From assembly GCA_002503285.1 (NCBI GenBank), contig DARI01000002.1, positions 1 through 64,000 of the forward strand: a stretch of 64,000 nucleotides of DNA, in the 5' to 3' direction. The position numbers and the translations under genes are program-made. The notes below the pieces were generated by a model. The model worked only from the letters and a program-made list of their open reading frames with translations. It ran no database searches and was not told where the DNA came from. This DNA comes from Euryarchaeota archaeon UBA557. GTDB taxonomy: Archaea; Thermoplasmatota; Poseidoniia; Poseidoniales; Thalassarchaeaceae. Shown here piece after piece: positions 26,128-34,695 of the stretch (position 1 is its first letter; every line of letters begins with the position of its first letter).

Positions 26128-26316
26128 TGGTGGGGGCACTGGGATTTGAACCCAGATCAGCGGGTATCTTCCGCCTAGCGTGCACCCGGCAGGCGCACGC
26201 TCTCGGGTTGCGATGGGTCGGTGCTCCAGTTGGTCATCAAAACCATCAGAATACCTTCTCGTCGTCATTCCCGTGCAACTGGAGCCCGCTGTACTACCAG
26301 GTTATACTATACCCCC
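26128..26316 (-). tRNA. tRNA-Trp (anticodon CCA) with a long intron
   Basis: On the minus strand the acceptor stem GGGGGTA pairs with TGCCCCC, followed by A and an encoded CCA. The T arm is CTGGG-TTCAAAT-CCCAG, and the anticodon stem GCGGG/CCCGC holds the loop C-T-CCA-G. Anticodon CCA (26280-26282) reads UGG, tryptophan. A 113-base intron follows position 37. The mature tRNA would be about 76 nt with CCA. Confidence 0.95.
26166..26278 (-). ncRNA. tRNA-Trp intron acting as a box C/D guide RNA
   Basis: The intron carries a C-like box (ATGACGA), a D' box (CTGA), a C' box (TGATGA) and a D-like box (CCGA, where CTGA is usual). The ten bases CAACTGGAGC before D can pair with GCTCCAGTTG across the anticodon loop and exon-intron joint; the fifth base upstream of D then faces C34. 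The bases GGTAT before D' pair with ATACC at the 3' splice site, and the fifth upstream faces C39. This matches the known archaeal pre-tRNA-Trp intron that directs 2'-O-methylation of positions 34 and 39. Confidence 0.8.
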
Positions 26317-26387
26317 GTAGGGATAACATTCCCAATGGCCATTCTTTTATGATGCTCTCGGTCAAATGCCTTCCATTAGTAAAATAA

Positions 26388-28724
26388 TTATAACAAAGGA
26401 CCAAGTAGTATACTGAGCATTATCCAAACTCCAAATATCGTTGATGCTAAACCCCATGCTCTGGGCCTTAGTCCAATACTCATTTCTCCAAAGATTCTGG
26501 AAATTGGGCCAAAAATCAAAGCTAAGTTTCTCGCAATAATGACACAGATTCCTGAACAAAGAATGTAAGAACTTAACGCAAATACTGATAAAATTATGCC
26601 AAAAGGACCAGATTGTGCTATCGCGCCAACTCCTTGAGGAATTATAAAGGGAATTTGTATCCATAAAAGCCATGATAACCATAATCCCAAATAAGCATCT
26701 TCGGTGAAACTATGAATTTCTTTCCAATCTTTATATGGCCGAGGTAGTTTTGAATATGCGAATTTAGATAACATTTCGATTTCTTTTATTTTACCATTTT
26801 TTAGTATAGACAACCCGTGATATATGAGTACAAATGTCAAAAATAATTCCACCCATATCCAATTTGTACCCGCCCCTAAAGATGCTAATAATGCTACAGG
26901 AATAGCCCAATATGAAAATCCTACTATTGAAGCATATAGGATTAACAAACTCCCAGCCCCTGGGATTAAAGCACCTTCAGGAAATTTAAATTTACGATCT
27001 CTTGGCATGGCCAATACTATAAGGGGAAGTAAAGACATAGAAAATAGTGAAGATATGATTTTTAAAGGATTATTTCCAGAACCCCAAGAAGATTTAATTG
27101 CTGCATCTTCTATTTCTACGGATGACATTGAGCCAGGTTGCCATTCAGATATAAATCCGGCCGAATCTATAATTATAACAGCATCACTAGCACTATTTGG
27201 TAAAGAAAGCCCAATTTTTGAATCTGCCTCATCCAGTAAAAGCGGCCAAGAATTATTGAGTATTTTAGCATAGTAATCTAAATCTGTCGCCCTTAAATCT
27301 TCTCCGGTTGCAATTTGAACGTATCCTATATCTTTATCATTATATTTTATTGAGTTTGAAAAATCATTGTATTGAAGTTGGGCATTTGGAGATCCATGCT
27401 GAAACATACCGATTACTACCACATCATATTTATCCAATAAGTCATATAAAGACACAGATCCTGTGTCAGGATTATGAGACAATAATATGAATGAAGGCGC
27501 GGCACCATTATCTCTATATGGCTCATTATTTATATCGGGTAAATTCATTGCTGGCCCTAAACTTGCAAATGCTAATAAAATAATGACTCCATACGCTGGG
27601 AGAGGGAGTATTGCCCCTCGAAGTGAAACTACTATCCACCCCATTATTCCTAATGGAATAATAAAAATTGCCAAATCACTGTTAATAAATGAAACAGGAT
27701 CTTCGGGTATAACAAATCTTAATACTACTATCAGATTACAAGTATTACCGGGATTTTGATCTGATAAGTCAATACAAACATCGACCATATAATTTCCAGG
27801 TTCCAATGGTTTATCCGAGGTCCAAGTCAAAATAGTTCTATTTGCATCACCTATTCGAGTACCCTGAGGATTTTCAAAGTGATATTGCCGTAGATCCTCA
27901 TCATCCCATTCTCCATGGTACATCCTAGACCAATCGGTCGGGCCAACAATTTCGATTATTTGATGCGTGAAATCGCCAATACCCCAAGGAGAAATTGGCA
28001 TCAATTCTATCCTTACCATTCTATTTGCATCTACAATTGCATCTAGTTCAATTTCTATAAAATCCCCTTCAAAGGTAATTCCCGACCTTATGTCATACGT
28101 CCCCCACCATAGAGATCCTGATTCTATACACTCATGCCTTACATTAATCGATATATCGACGGTATCACCTTGACTCATACTCACATTAACATCGGTAGCA
28201 ACCACAATAAATTCATGAGGAGATGTGTATCCTTCGGACATAGAAATTGTATTAGTAGATTGATCGTCTAATATCATTATTCCCCCCATAGAAAGAGTAA
28301 CTTGAAATTCAGTTTCGGAACTTACTGGACTAGGAAGAATGCTTGTTGATTTACATGAATTACTGCCGGTGCCCTCCAATGAAGCAAATAATGATATTGA
28401 AATATTTCCATCAAATCTAAATGGCTCCTCCAAAGGTGCTGATTTGGCAGTTAATAAATTGGGAGAGGAAGATGCACTGGCACTATTGAATGATGCACTG
28501 CCCTGGGGCAATCCAGTTAATACAGACCAATTTCTATCTAGAATAGGATTTTCTTCAACGCCCTTCAAAAAAAGCATGTGAGTTTCGGGGTATTCAATAG
28601 ATATTCCCGGTCCGTCATATTGTTCATAATTTTGTGCAATACTGATGGAAGATAATCCTGAAGATAAAAATAACATAAATATTGATATTAAAATAAATCT
28701 ATAATTATTAATTTTTTTCTTCAT
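26388..28724 (-). CDS. Multi-pass membrane protein with a cysteine-free thioredoxin-like domain
   Basis: The product (778 residues) has a signal peptide, an external beta-rich region of about 300 residues, two membrane helices, a domain of about 130 residues, then five or six more helices. The domain reads YDVVVIGMFQHGSPNAQLQY, IGYVQIATGEDL and DAVIIIDSAGFISEWQPG, which fits the thioredoxin/TlpA fold: first strand, a helix where WCxxC would be (here FQHGSPNA), and a final strand-turn resembling the TlpA ending. The two redox cysteines are absent. The plan recalls the thioredoxin-CcdA fusion at 50123-51571. Function is unknown. The start at 28724 begins the signal peptide; a second ATG lies 15 bases upstream. 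Confidence 0.7.
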   Translation of the reverse strand: MKKKINNYRFILISIFMLFLSSGLSSISIAQNYEQYDGPGISIEYPETHMLFLKGVEENPILDRNWSVLTGLPQGSASFNSASASSSPNLLTAKSAPLEEPFRFDGNISISLFASLEGTGSNSCKSTSILPSPVSSETEFQVTLSMGGIMILDDQSTNTISMSEGYTSPHEFIVVATDVNVSMSQGDTVDISINVRHECIESGSLWWGTYDIRSGITFEGDFIEIELDAIVDANRMVRIELMPISPWGIGDFTHQIIEIVGPTDWSRMYHGEWDDEDLRQYHFENPQGTRIGDANRTILTWTSDKPLEPGNYMVDVCIDLSDQNPGNTCNLIVVLRFVIPEDPVSFINSDLAIFIIPLGIMGWIVVSLRGAILPLPAYGVIILLAFASLGPAMNLPDINNEPYRDNGAAPSFILLSHNPDTGSVSLYDLLDKYDVVVIGMFQHGSPNAQLQYNDFSNSIKYNDKDIGYVQIATGEDLRATDLDYYAKILNNSWPLLLDEADSKIGLSLPNSASDAVIIIDSAGFISEWQPGSMSSVEIEDAAIKSSWGSGNNPLKIISSLFSMSLLPLIVLAMPRDRKFKFPEGALIPGAGSLLILYASIVGFSYWAIPVALLASLGAGTNWIWVELFLTFVLIYHGLSILKNGKIKEIEMLSKFAYSKLPRPYKDWKEIHSFTEDAYLGLWLSWLLWIQIPFIIPQGVGAIAQSGPFGIILSVFALSSYILCSGICVIIARNLALIFGPISRIFGEMSIGLRPRAWGLASTIFGVWIMLSILLGPLL

Positions 28725-28757
28725 ACTTATTACAACCATAATAGATATCTCATAAAA

Positions 28758-29546
28758 TTAATAGATTAAAATATATGCAAAATATAATGATAAAAATGAA
28801 CCACAGAGTGTAGATATGAAATTTACACCATGTTTTCCGAGATATCCTTTATTTTCCAATAATGCGCCAAGTAGTGAGTCTATTTGACACCCAAGCCACC
28901 CTATCATAGTAATAGAAAGAAAAAAGAATAATGGAGGTAATGAATCGCCATTGAGTGCGCCTAACAGTGTCGAGATTATCGCAATAATAAGTCCTCCATA
29001 AAATGCTGCTATAGTTCCAGTAGGAGACATCCCGCCATTAGTTCCTGCAGGTACTGCAGCCAATGTTGTTATTATTCTCGTCCTAGAGTCTAAACTTCCA
29101 ATTTCAGATGCAAGTGTATCAGAGGATGCTACGCTGACACATGCACAAAACGCGAAGTAAGCAAGTTCGTGGCCGCCTAAAATATAGTTTACTATCGCAA
29201 CTATCGAAGCTACTCCCCCATTTGCAGCAACATTTTTCCAACCTCTTGAGCCATCATTTGATTCTTCAACTGATAATAATGATTTTTCTTCATACTTCCA
29301 TTTTGTAACTATTGAAGAAATTATTAAAAAGGACATCAAAACTATTAACCATGTCCAATGTCCAAATAGAGATATTATTAATCCAATTGCCAATGCTGCA
29401 ATCAGGCCACCAATATCAAGGAAATCATATACTCTAGAGACTAACAATAATACTGAAACCAATAACAAAGAAATTAGTTCTTCATCCACAAGTTCCACCT
29501 TATCCTTGTAATCCTGATAGTATCGATGGTCAAGAAGCATTCCCAT
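28758..29546 (-). CDS. DUF92 family membrane protein (VTE6-like)
   Basis: The 262-residue polytopic protein has the DUF92 marks SSDTLASEIGSLDSRTR, PAGTNGGMSPTGTIAAFYGG and GCQIDSLLGALLENKG. This family includes plant VTE6, a phytyl-phosphate kinase; archaeal members may phosphorylate isoprenoid alcohols, but that is by analogy. About six membrane segments are visible. It lies between two other membrane-protein genes on the same strand with short gaps. Confidence 0.85.
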   Translation of the reverse strand: MGMLLDHRYYQDYKDKVELVDEELISLLLVSVLLLVSRVYDFLDIGGLIAALAIGLIISLFGHWTWLIVLMSFLIISSIVTKWKYEEKSLLSVEESNDGSRGWKNVAANGGVASIVAIVNYILGGHELAYFAFCACVSVASSDTLASEIGSLDSRTRIITTLAAVPAGTNGGMSPTGTIAAFYGGLIIAIISTLLGALNGDSLPPLFFFLSITMIGWLGCQIDSLLGALLENKGYLGKHGVNFISTLCGSFLSLYFAYILIY

Positions 29547-29576
29547 TAATTGACTGATTGAATCAAATAATGGTGA

Positions 29577-31109
29577 TTAATTTTCAATATCCAAAAATCT
29601 AATTCCTCTCAACAATTGGATAGTTGTATACAACATAGTTACGATTAATATGGTTGTCCAAACAAATGAAATAAAAATTACCATATTAGGTGCTAAATTT
29701 CTTTCATCAGGTAAATAAAATGAAAAATATGAGCTACCATTCCAAAAGGAATGTCCTAAAATTGACAATATTAGGGCATTAATAACTGATTTTGGAGAAT
29801 AAAATCCAGATTTAACATATTTTTTTGGAAGTTTATCGGTAGATATTTGATTATTGATAATTTCTGAATTTTTATCCAATAATGACCATGTTTTTTTATC
29901 ATTTAATTTATCAAGTGATTTATCTGAATTACCCGTATCCAATGGGTCAAAAATTGAATAATTAGCATCATTAAATACCTTTTTTTCTTTATTATTATAT
30001 TTATTTACATAATTAGAGTCAATTACGAACCAACCGATAGCCGTCCCCGTTATTGCAGTCCAAACTGCATGACCGGGAATTGAACCTATTCCTCTAATTA
30101 AAATAGTCATTGTAATTTGCAGTGGCCCTCCAATTAGTGATAGTCCAATGTACTGGAAATTTTCTATTAAAGCAAAGCCTAATCCAATTGTAAAACCAAT
30201 TTGAAAACCATGCTTTGGCCCTTTAATCGAAGGTAGGAAAAATGCTACAGCGATACCTTTGAACAATTCTTCACAAAGAGGAGCAAAAAATGCTAGTAAT
30301 GCTAAATCTTTAATCAACATTGATGCAGAATCAGGTAACATCAGAGGTGCAATAAAACTATTGAAAAGAAACGCAGGAAAGGCTGCCACCATCCCAGCCA
30401 ATAGCCATGATTCAGCATCCCTCTTTCTAGTAGTAATTCCAAGTAATTGAGTAGATGTTCCCCACCAAGTAAGAACAGGTAGGGAAAAACCGATAATCCA
30501 AAGGGGGATTGCAATTATTATGAATAAAATTACTCCAATATTTGAAGGTAAATATCCAATATTTAAATCTGAATCTTGAGAGTAATTTGTCAAAAATAAT
30601 AAAGATAATATAATTCCTACGAGCACTACGAGGGAAAATATTAGCCATAATTGTTTACTTGGTGGCATTTCGAGAACTGAGTCATCCCTAATTAAAAACC
30701 GCTTGAAGTCAGTCTTGACATTAGTTTGTAGTGAACCTCCATTGGGCAAAGGATGTATGACTCCACCATTTTCATTTGGAGTTGCCATCATTACATGGAT
30801 CAATTTGGGACGATGAAGGCGGATAATAATAATAATTAGAGGCAGACTACAAATTCCACCACTTAATGTAATTATTGGGTCAAGATTAATTAATCCAAGA
30901 ATTATGAATAGTGATGAATATAGTAAAAAAAAGACTGGTAAAACTGATTTAAGCATCGCAAAATAAATTCTCCAAGGCTTACTTTTTCTTCCAAATTGGA
31001 TATCTTCGGGCGGCTTTATTAAATTATTTGGAGATGGAATTCTGAATTTCCTTTTAGAAGAGTCCATGACAATCTTATCTTTGGACATTAAATCAATTCC
31101 AGGGGCCAC
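29577..31109 (-). CDS. PrsW-like intramembrane metalloprotease
   Basis: The 510-residue protein has about eight to ten membrane segments. The PrsW signature is visible: APLCEELFKGIAVAFFLP (paired Glu and Lys), GLGFALIENFQYI, GSIPGHAVWTAITGT and ILGHSFWNGSSYF, giving the conserved Glu and His residues thought to bind a metal inside the membrane. PrsW proteins cleave membrane substrates in signalling. A hydrophilic insertion of about 90 residues lies before the last helices. The start may be GTG at 31109 or ATG at 31088. Confidence 0.83.
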   Translation of the reverse strand: MAPGIDLMSKDKIVMDSSKRKFRIPSPNNLIKPPEDIQFGRKSKPWRIYFAMLKSVLPVFFLLYSSLFIILGLINLDPIITLSGGICSLPLIIIIIRLHRPKLIHVMMATPNENGGVIHPLPNGGSLQTNVKTDFKRFLIRDDSVLEMPPSKQLWLIFSLVVLVGIILSLLFLTNYSQDSDLNIGYLPSNIGVILFIIIAIPLWIIGFSLPVLTWWGTSTQLLGITTRKRDAESWLLAGMVAAFPAFLFNSFIAPLMLPDSASMLIKDLALLAFFAPLCEELFKGIAVAFFLPSIKGPKHGFQIGFTIGLGFALIENFQYIGLSLIGGPLQITMTILIRGIGSIPGHAVWTAITGTAIGWFVIDSNYVNKYNNKEKKVFNDANYSIFDPLDTGNSDKSLDKLNDKKTWSLLDKNSEIINNQISTDKLPKKYVKSGFYSPKSVINALILSILGHSFWNGSSYFSFYLPDERNLAPNMVIFISFVWTTILIVTMLYTTIQLLRGIRFLDIEN

Positions 31110-31208
31110 TCAGATCGCCCATCACTCTTGACGCCTAATGCATCTGGCGCGGTTTTTCATCACAGTGGCGACCATCCGACATAGCATTGACATATTGGAT
31201 TTGGCATT

Positions 31209-31394
31209 TCAAAGAATAGCTCCACAAGATCCACAATATAATTCATTACGTTTGTTATCTCTTTGCATGGCCCATAAATTACATGCTGGACAGGGAGGCA
31301 ATCCATTCTCACTCGCCTTTACTGATGGCCCCCTAAAAATTCGTTTCTTGGTAATTCTAAACCATCCTCTTTTTGGCATTCGAACTTTTGGCAT
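31209..31394 (-). CDS. Small zinc-ribbon protein
   Basis: The 61-residue product is basic at the N-terminus (MPKVRMPKRGWFRITKKR) and ends with two knuckles, PPCPACNL and LYCGSCGAIL, that make a four-cysteine zinc ribbon. Such small ribbon proteins are common in archaea and often bind nucleic acid. The frame extends 11 codons upstream to another ATG at 31427. The 98-residue ORF on the other strand is taken as a shadow. Confidence 0.65.
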   Translation of the reverse strand: MPKVRMPKRGWFRITKKRIFRGPSVKASENGLPPCPACNLWAMQRDNKRNELYCGSCGAIL

Positions 31395-31475
31395 GACATC
31401 ACTGAATCTAACGAAAAGATACATCATTGAATAAAATTCCGTAGCCTATATTGACTAGATAACAATACGAAACAT

Positions 31476-32408
31476 ATGGAATGCGCGGTAATAGGGGCCG
31501 GAGTATCTGGATTGACTTGTGCATTGAGACTATTAGAAAAAGGACATTTAGTAACAATCTATTCTAATAAGTTTAGTCCAAATACAGTTTCAGATGTTGC
31601 TGCTGCTATTTGGTATCCATTTTTATCATATCCAATAAAAAAAACCAATAGATGGAGTTTAGAAACCTACTCAGAATTATATAAAATATCATTAAATTCT
31701 CCGGAATCTGGAGTTACAATAAGAAAGGGTAGAGAATTTCTAAGAGATAAAATTTCACCTCCTGATTGGACAAAAGGGATTGATGGATTCAGGATACTAG
31801 AAAAAAATGAACTTGTTAATGATTATATTTTTGGATGGGAATTTGAAGCCCCAGTAATACAAATGAATCTATATATGCCATGGATAAATGATAAACTTAT
31901 AAAAATGGGATGTAGATTCAATGAAGTTAATTTAGAATATTTTTCAGAGATTGATGAAAGTGTTATCATCAATTGCGTAGGTCTTGGAGCAAGAGAGTTA
32001 TGTGATGATATAGAAGTTAAGCCAATAAGGGGCCAAGTAATATATATTCAACAGGACCCGGGAATTGGCCGTTTTGACCAACAACCAGAGACTCTAACGT
32101 ACACCATACCAAGAAATGATGTCACAGTATTAGGAGGAACTGCACAAATCAATGACTGGTCAATGGAAATCAGGGATGAAGATACTGAAGATATTTTAAT
32201 TAAATGTGAATCGCTATGGCCTGAATTAGATAGAAATAATATAATTGGTTTTTCAGTTGGTTTACGGCCTTCACGGCACGAAGTTCGACTTGAAAAAGAA
32301 TATTTTTTAGATAAGTTAATTATTCATAATTATGGCCATGGTGGTTCAGGAGTTACCTTATCTTGGGGATGTGCAGACGAAGTAATGAAAATATTAGAAA
32401 GTAATTAG
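31476..32408 (+). CDS. D-amino-acid oxidase (FAD-dependent)
   Basis: This 310-residue enzyme oxidises D-amino acids to 2-oxo acids with release of ammonia and, in known members, hydrogen peroxide. It has the FAD-binding start VIGAGVSGLTCALRLLEKG, the substrate-binding pieces AAAIWYPFL, KPIRGQVIYIQ and VGLRPSRHEVRLE, and the signature HNYGHGGSGVTLSWG of the DAO/D-aspartate-oxidase family. Length is slightly shorter than eukaryotic homologues. It converges on and overlaps by four bases the glutamine synthetase gene, which could use the released ammonia. Confidence 0.92.
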   Translation: MECAVIGAGVSGLTCALRLLEKGHLVTIYSNKFSPNTVSDVAAAIWYPFLSYPIKKTNRWSLETYSELYKISLNSPESGVTIRKGREFLRDKISPPDWTKGIDGFRILEKNELVNDYIFGWEFEAPVIQMNLYMPWINDKLIKMGCRFNEVNLEYFSEIDESVIINCVGLGARELCDDIEVKPIRGQVIYIQQDPGIGRFDQQPETLTYTIPRNDVTVLGGTAQINDWSMEIRDEDTEDILIKCESLWPELDRNNIIGFSVGLRPSRHEVRLEKEYFLDKLIIHNYGHGGSGVTLSWGCADEVMKILESN

Positions 32409-33415
32409 TATGTAGATTTAGTTGTCTTTACAATTACCGAGGCTATTTTGTATGGATCGCCATTAGAAGATGGCCGTCTATCCTCGAGCCTCCCTTTCCA
32501 ACCATCTTCGACTGTACCAATTGGAATTCTAATTGATGCCCCCCTATCTGAAACTCCATATGAAAACTCATCTATTGATTGAGTTTCATGTAGGCCGGTC
32601 AATCTTAATTCATTATGGGCGCCATAAACATCCATATGCCTCTTGATATTTTTACCAAATGCCTCACACACCTTATCAAACACTTCTTTACTGCCACTAG
32701 TCCTTAAATTGGTATCTGAAAAGTTAGCATGCATGCCTGAACCATTCCAATCACCTTTTACTGGTTTGGGATGATATTCAATATAATAATTATATTTTTC
32801 AGTCAGCCTATCTAATAAATATCTAGCTACCCACAACTCATCTCCCGCTTTCTTTGCTCCTTTTGCAAAGAGTTGAAATTCCCACTGCCCACATGCAACT
32901 TCTTGATTAATTCCTTCAAAATTTATGCCGGCATCTATGCAAAGATCTGCATGCTCTTCCACAAAATCTCTACCATGTGTATTTTTTCCTCCTACTGAAC
33001 AATAATAGAGGCCTTGAGGGCCAGGGTAACCTCCTAATGGGAATCCTAATGGCAATTGTGTATTCACATCCATTATGAAATATTCTTGTTCAAATCCAAA
33101 CCAAAAATCTTCATCATCATCATCAATTGTCGCTCTAGCATTAGATGAATGAGGGGTAGAATCAGGATTCAACACCTCATTCATAACCAAAAATCCATTT
33201 AGCCTAATTGGATCGGGATAAATAGCAATTGGTTTCAATAAACAATCTGAAGAATTTCCTTCGGCCTGTCTTGTTGAACTACCATCGAAACACCAAATAG
33301 GGCAATCTTCCAATTTACCGCTAAAATTATTCACAACCATAGTCTTACTCCGCATATTTTGAGTTGGCTTGTGGCCATCTAACCATATGTACTCAAGTTT
33401 CATCTTAGTTTCCAT
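32405..33415 (-). CDS. Glutamine synthetase, type II (eukaryote-like)
   Basis: The 336-residue enzyme makes glutamine from glutamate, ammonia and ATP. It is of the GSII class typical of eukaryotes and some bacteria, shown by WCFDGSSTRQAEGNSSDCLL, WFGFEQEYFIMD, GPQGLYYCSVGG, GQWEFQLF, GSGMHANFS and RLTGLHETQSIDEFS. The more usual archaeal enzyme is the longer GSI. Start candidates are ATG at 33415 and 33403 (MKLEYIWLDG); the second matches family N-termini closely. An AT-rich upstream region with palindromes follows (33428-33723). Confidence 0.95.
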   Translation of the reverse strand: METKMKLEYIWLDGHKPTQNMRSKTMVVNNFSGKLEDCPIWCFDGSSTRQAEGNSSDCLLKPIAIYPDPIRLNGFLVMNEVLNPDSTPHSSNARATIDDDDEDFWFGFEQEYFIMDVNTQLPLGFPLGGYPGPQGLYYCSVGGKNTHGRDFVEEHADLCIDAGINFEGINQEVACGQWEFQLFAKGAKKAGDELWVARYLLDRLTEKYNYYIEYHPKPVKGDWNGSGMHANFSDTNLRTSGSKEVFDKVCEAFGKNIKRHMDVYGAHNELRLTGLHETQSIDEFSYGVSDRGASIRIPIGTVEDGWKGRLEDRRPSSNGDPYKIASVIVKTTKSTY

Positions 33416-33475
33416 ACTAAATCGCAAGGTAGTAGGGTTTATTATTTGTTTGATTGGAGCGTATTTATTAAAAAA

Positions 33476-33492
33476 ACATAATTAAATTATGT
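33476..33492. promoter_or_regulatory. Palindrome upstream of glutamine synthetase
   Basis: ACATAAT and ATTATGT face each other across TAA, a perfect 7-base inverted repeat about 60-75 bases before the glutamine synthetase start. Its size and position suit a dimeric regulator of nitrogen genes, but no known consensus was matched. Confidence 0.35.
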
Positions 33493-33602
33493 ATATATTA
33501 TTAATTGATATACATTTGATAATAAATATATAATTTATGTGAACAAATGACATTGGGAGATATCATTATTGCAAATATACATGAACGTTCGATAAGTTTA
33601 TT

Positions 33603-33627
33603 TTTTATTTGCTATCAGCAAATAAAA
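33603..33627. repeat. Perfect 10-base inverted repeat
   Basis: TTTTATTTGC and GCAAATAAAA flank the loop TATCA. It lies about 100 bases beyond the 3' end of tRNA-Ala on the minus strand and could be a terminator hairpin or a binding site. Confidence 0.45.
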
Positions 33628-33723
33628 TTGGTATAAAAATACTCTTATGGTGATGGTAATTAAAATTATATTTTATTAAAATAACCTTTTAATTAGAAAT
33701 AAGTTTAATTTTATGAATAAAAA

Positions 33724-33800
33724 TGGTGGACGTGCCGAGATTTGAACTCGGGGCCTCTTCCATGCCAAGGAAGCGCGCTTCCAAGCTGCGCCACACGCCC
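33724..33800 (-). tRNA. tRNA-Ala (anticodon GGC)
   Basis: On the minus strand GGGCGTG pairs with CACGTCC, giving the G3-U70 pair that identifies alanine tRNA. The anticodon arm is CTTCC-TTGGCAT-GGAAG with anticodon GGC, and the T arm CCGAG-TTCAAAT-CTCGG. The CCA end is encoded. No intron. Confidence 0.96.
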
Positions 33801-33868
33801 TGTGTGACTGCGTCAGACGGTGCCCATTTAAGGAGAATGCAGTACGAGTTATATGGAGTGTCGAGTAC

Positions 33869-34396
33869 ATGACTAATATACCAAAAAAACCTGAAATGCC
33901 AGAAGGCATGATTGAATCAATTAAATTAGCACTAAAGAATGAAAAGGCACCTTTCTTAAATTACTTAGAATCGCAGGTTAAACTAAAATGGACTAATAAA
34001 GAAGAGTCTCGTTTGGGATATACTAAATTTGAAATCGAACATAATGAAATATTTAGAAGAAAGCGATTAAAGGTGAGTCCAGGAGTAATTATAATTGCAC
34101 TAAATCCAATTTTACATCAGGATCTAATACTGTACAAACATACTCTTGCTCATGAATTATTGCATGCCGCCGGTTTAATAGAACATAATGAAAATCATAA
34201 AAAATTAGTAGATATAATCGCACCCGCGCCTAAATTAAATGATTCTGCTGTTCTTAGAGAATTGAGGCAGCAAATTCTTGATACGTTGCCTGAACGACAA
34301 TGGATTTGCGGAGATTGTGGACATACTTGGGAAAGAAGGCGAGTAAGCACTCCTCTCAGGTGTCCGAAGTGTGCAAGGGCTTTCAAAACGAAATAA
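33869..34396 (+). CDS. SprT-like zinc metalloprotease
   Basis: The 175-residue protein has the metalloprotease motif HELLHAAGLIEH with the HExxH pattern, and a C-terminal zinc ribbon with CGDCGHTW and RCPKCARAF. This is the SprT/Spartan plan, whose eukaryotic members degrade proteins crosslinked to DNA. The N-terminal 30 residues (IPKKPEMPEGMIESIKLAL) look like a short extension. It stands between two tRNA genes. Confidence 0.88.
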   Translation: MTNIPKKPEMPEGMIESIKLALKNEKAPFLNYLESQVKLKWTNKEESRLGYTKFEIEHNEIFRRKRLKVSPGVIIIALNPILHQDLILYKHTLAHELLHAAGLIEHNENHKKLVDIIAPAPKLNDSAVLRELRQQILDTLPERQWICGDCGHTWERRRVSTPLRCPKCARAFKTK

Positions 34397-34452
34397 ATAT
34401 TGTAACGGCCATGTGTTAGGTTCATGAAAGAGATACCGTCGCGAAAGGCTAA

Positions 34453-34529
34453 GGGCGATTAGTGTAGTCTGGATATCATGCCGGCCTTCTAAGCCGGCGA
34501 CACGGGTTCGAATCCTGTATTGCCCACCA
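34453..34529 (+). tRNA. tRNA-Arg (anticodon TCT)
   Basis: GGGCGAT pairs with ATTGCCC; the anticodon arm is CCGGC-CTTCTAA-GCCGG with anticodon TCT, reading AGA and AGG. The T arm is ACGGG-TTCGAAT-CCTGT and CCA is encoded. No intron. Confidence 0.95.
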
Positions 34530-34587
34530 TAAAAAAAATCTTCATTACACGAATCTATCATATAGGGGCAGTAGGTCGGCGGCCCGA

Positions 34588-34695
34588 ATGAAGCGTGGTT
34601 CCCGTGCATGGAAGAAGCGGGGGCAGCAGCGTTGGAAATGGAGAAAGAAGAAACTCCGCCGACGAAAAGCATCAAGAAAACGTGCTAAGCAGTAA
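34588..34695 (+). CDS. rpl41e: Large-subunit ribosomal protein eL41
   Basis: The reading gives 35 residues starting MKRGSRAWKKRGQQRWKWRK and continuing with further Lys and Arg residues, ending RAKQ. This size and composition, with the WKWRKK core, match archaeal eL41, the smallest ribosomal protein, which sits at an intersubunit bridge. It follows tRNA-Arg by 58 bases on the same strand, and its stop codon lies inside the left arm of a 16-base inverted repeat. Confidence 0.85.
   Translation: MKRGSRAWKKRGQQRWKWRKKKLRRRKASRKRAKQ

Larger units (their letters stand above)
33428..33723. other. AT-rich intergenic region between glutamine synthetase and tRNA-Ala
   Basis: About 300 bases without a credible gene. 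The glutamine synthetase promoter should lie here. The region has several TATA-like runs and two perfect inverted repeats, listed separately at 33476-33492 and 33603-33627. No RNA gene was recognised. Confidence 0.6.

Noticed and set aside
26127..26387. 86-residue plus-strand ORF
   Set aside because: It lies over tRNA-Trp and its intron, antisense to them; the protein has no family features.
31138..31434. 98-residue plus-strand ORF
   Set aside because: It is antisense to the small zinc-ribbon gene, whose Cys pairs are clear on the minus strand.
33676..33909. 77-residue minus-strand ORF
   Set aside because: It spans tRNA-Ala and the start of the SprT-like gene; not credible as protein.
34235..34675. 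146-residue minus-strand ORF
   Set aside because: It is antisense to the SprT-like gene end, tRNA-Arg and eL41; a shadow of their composition.
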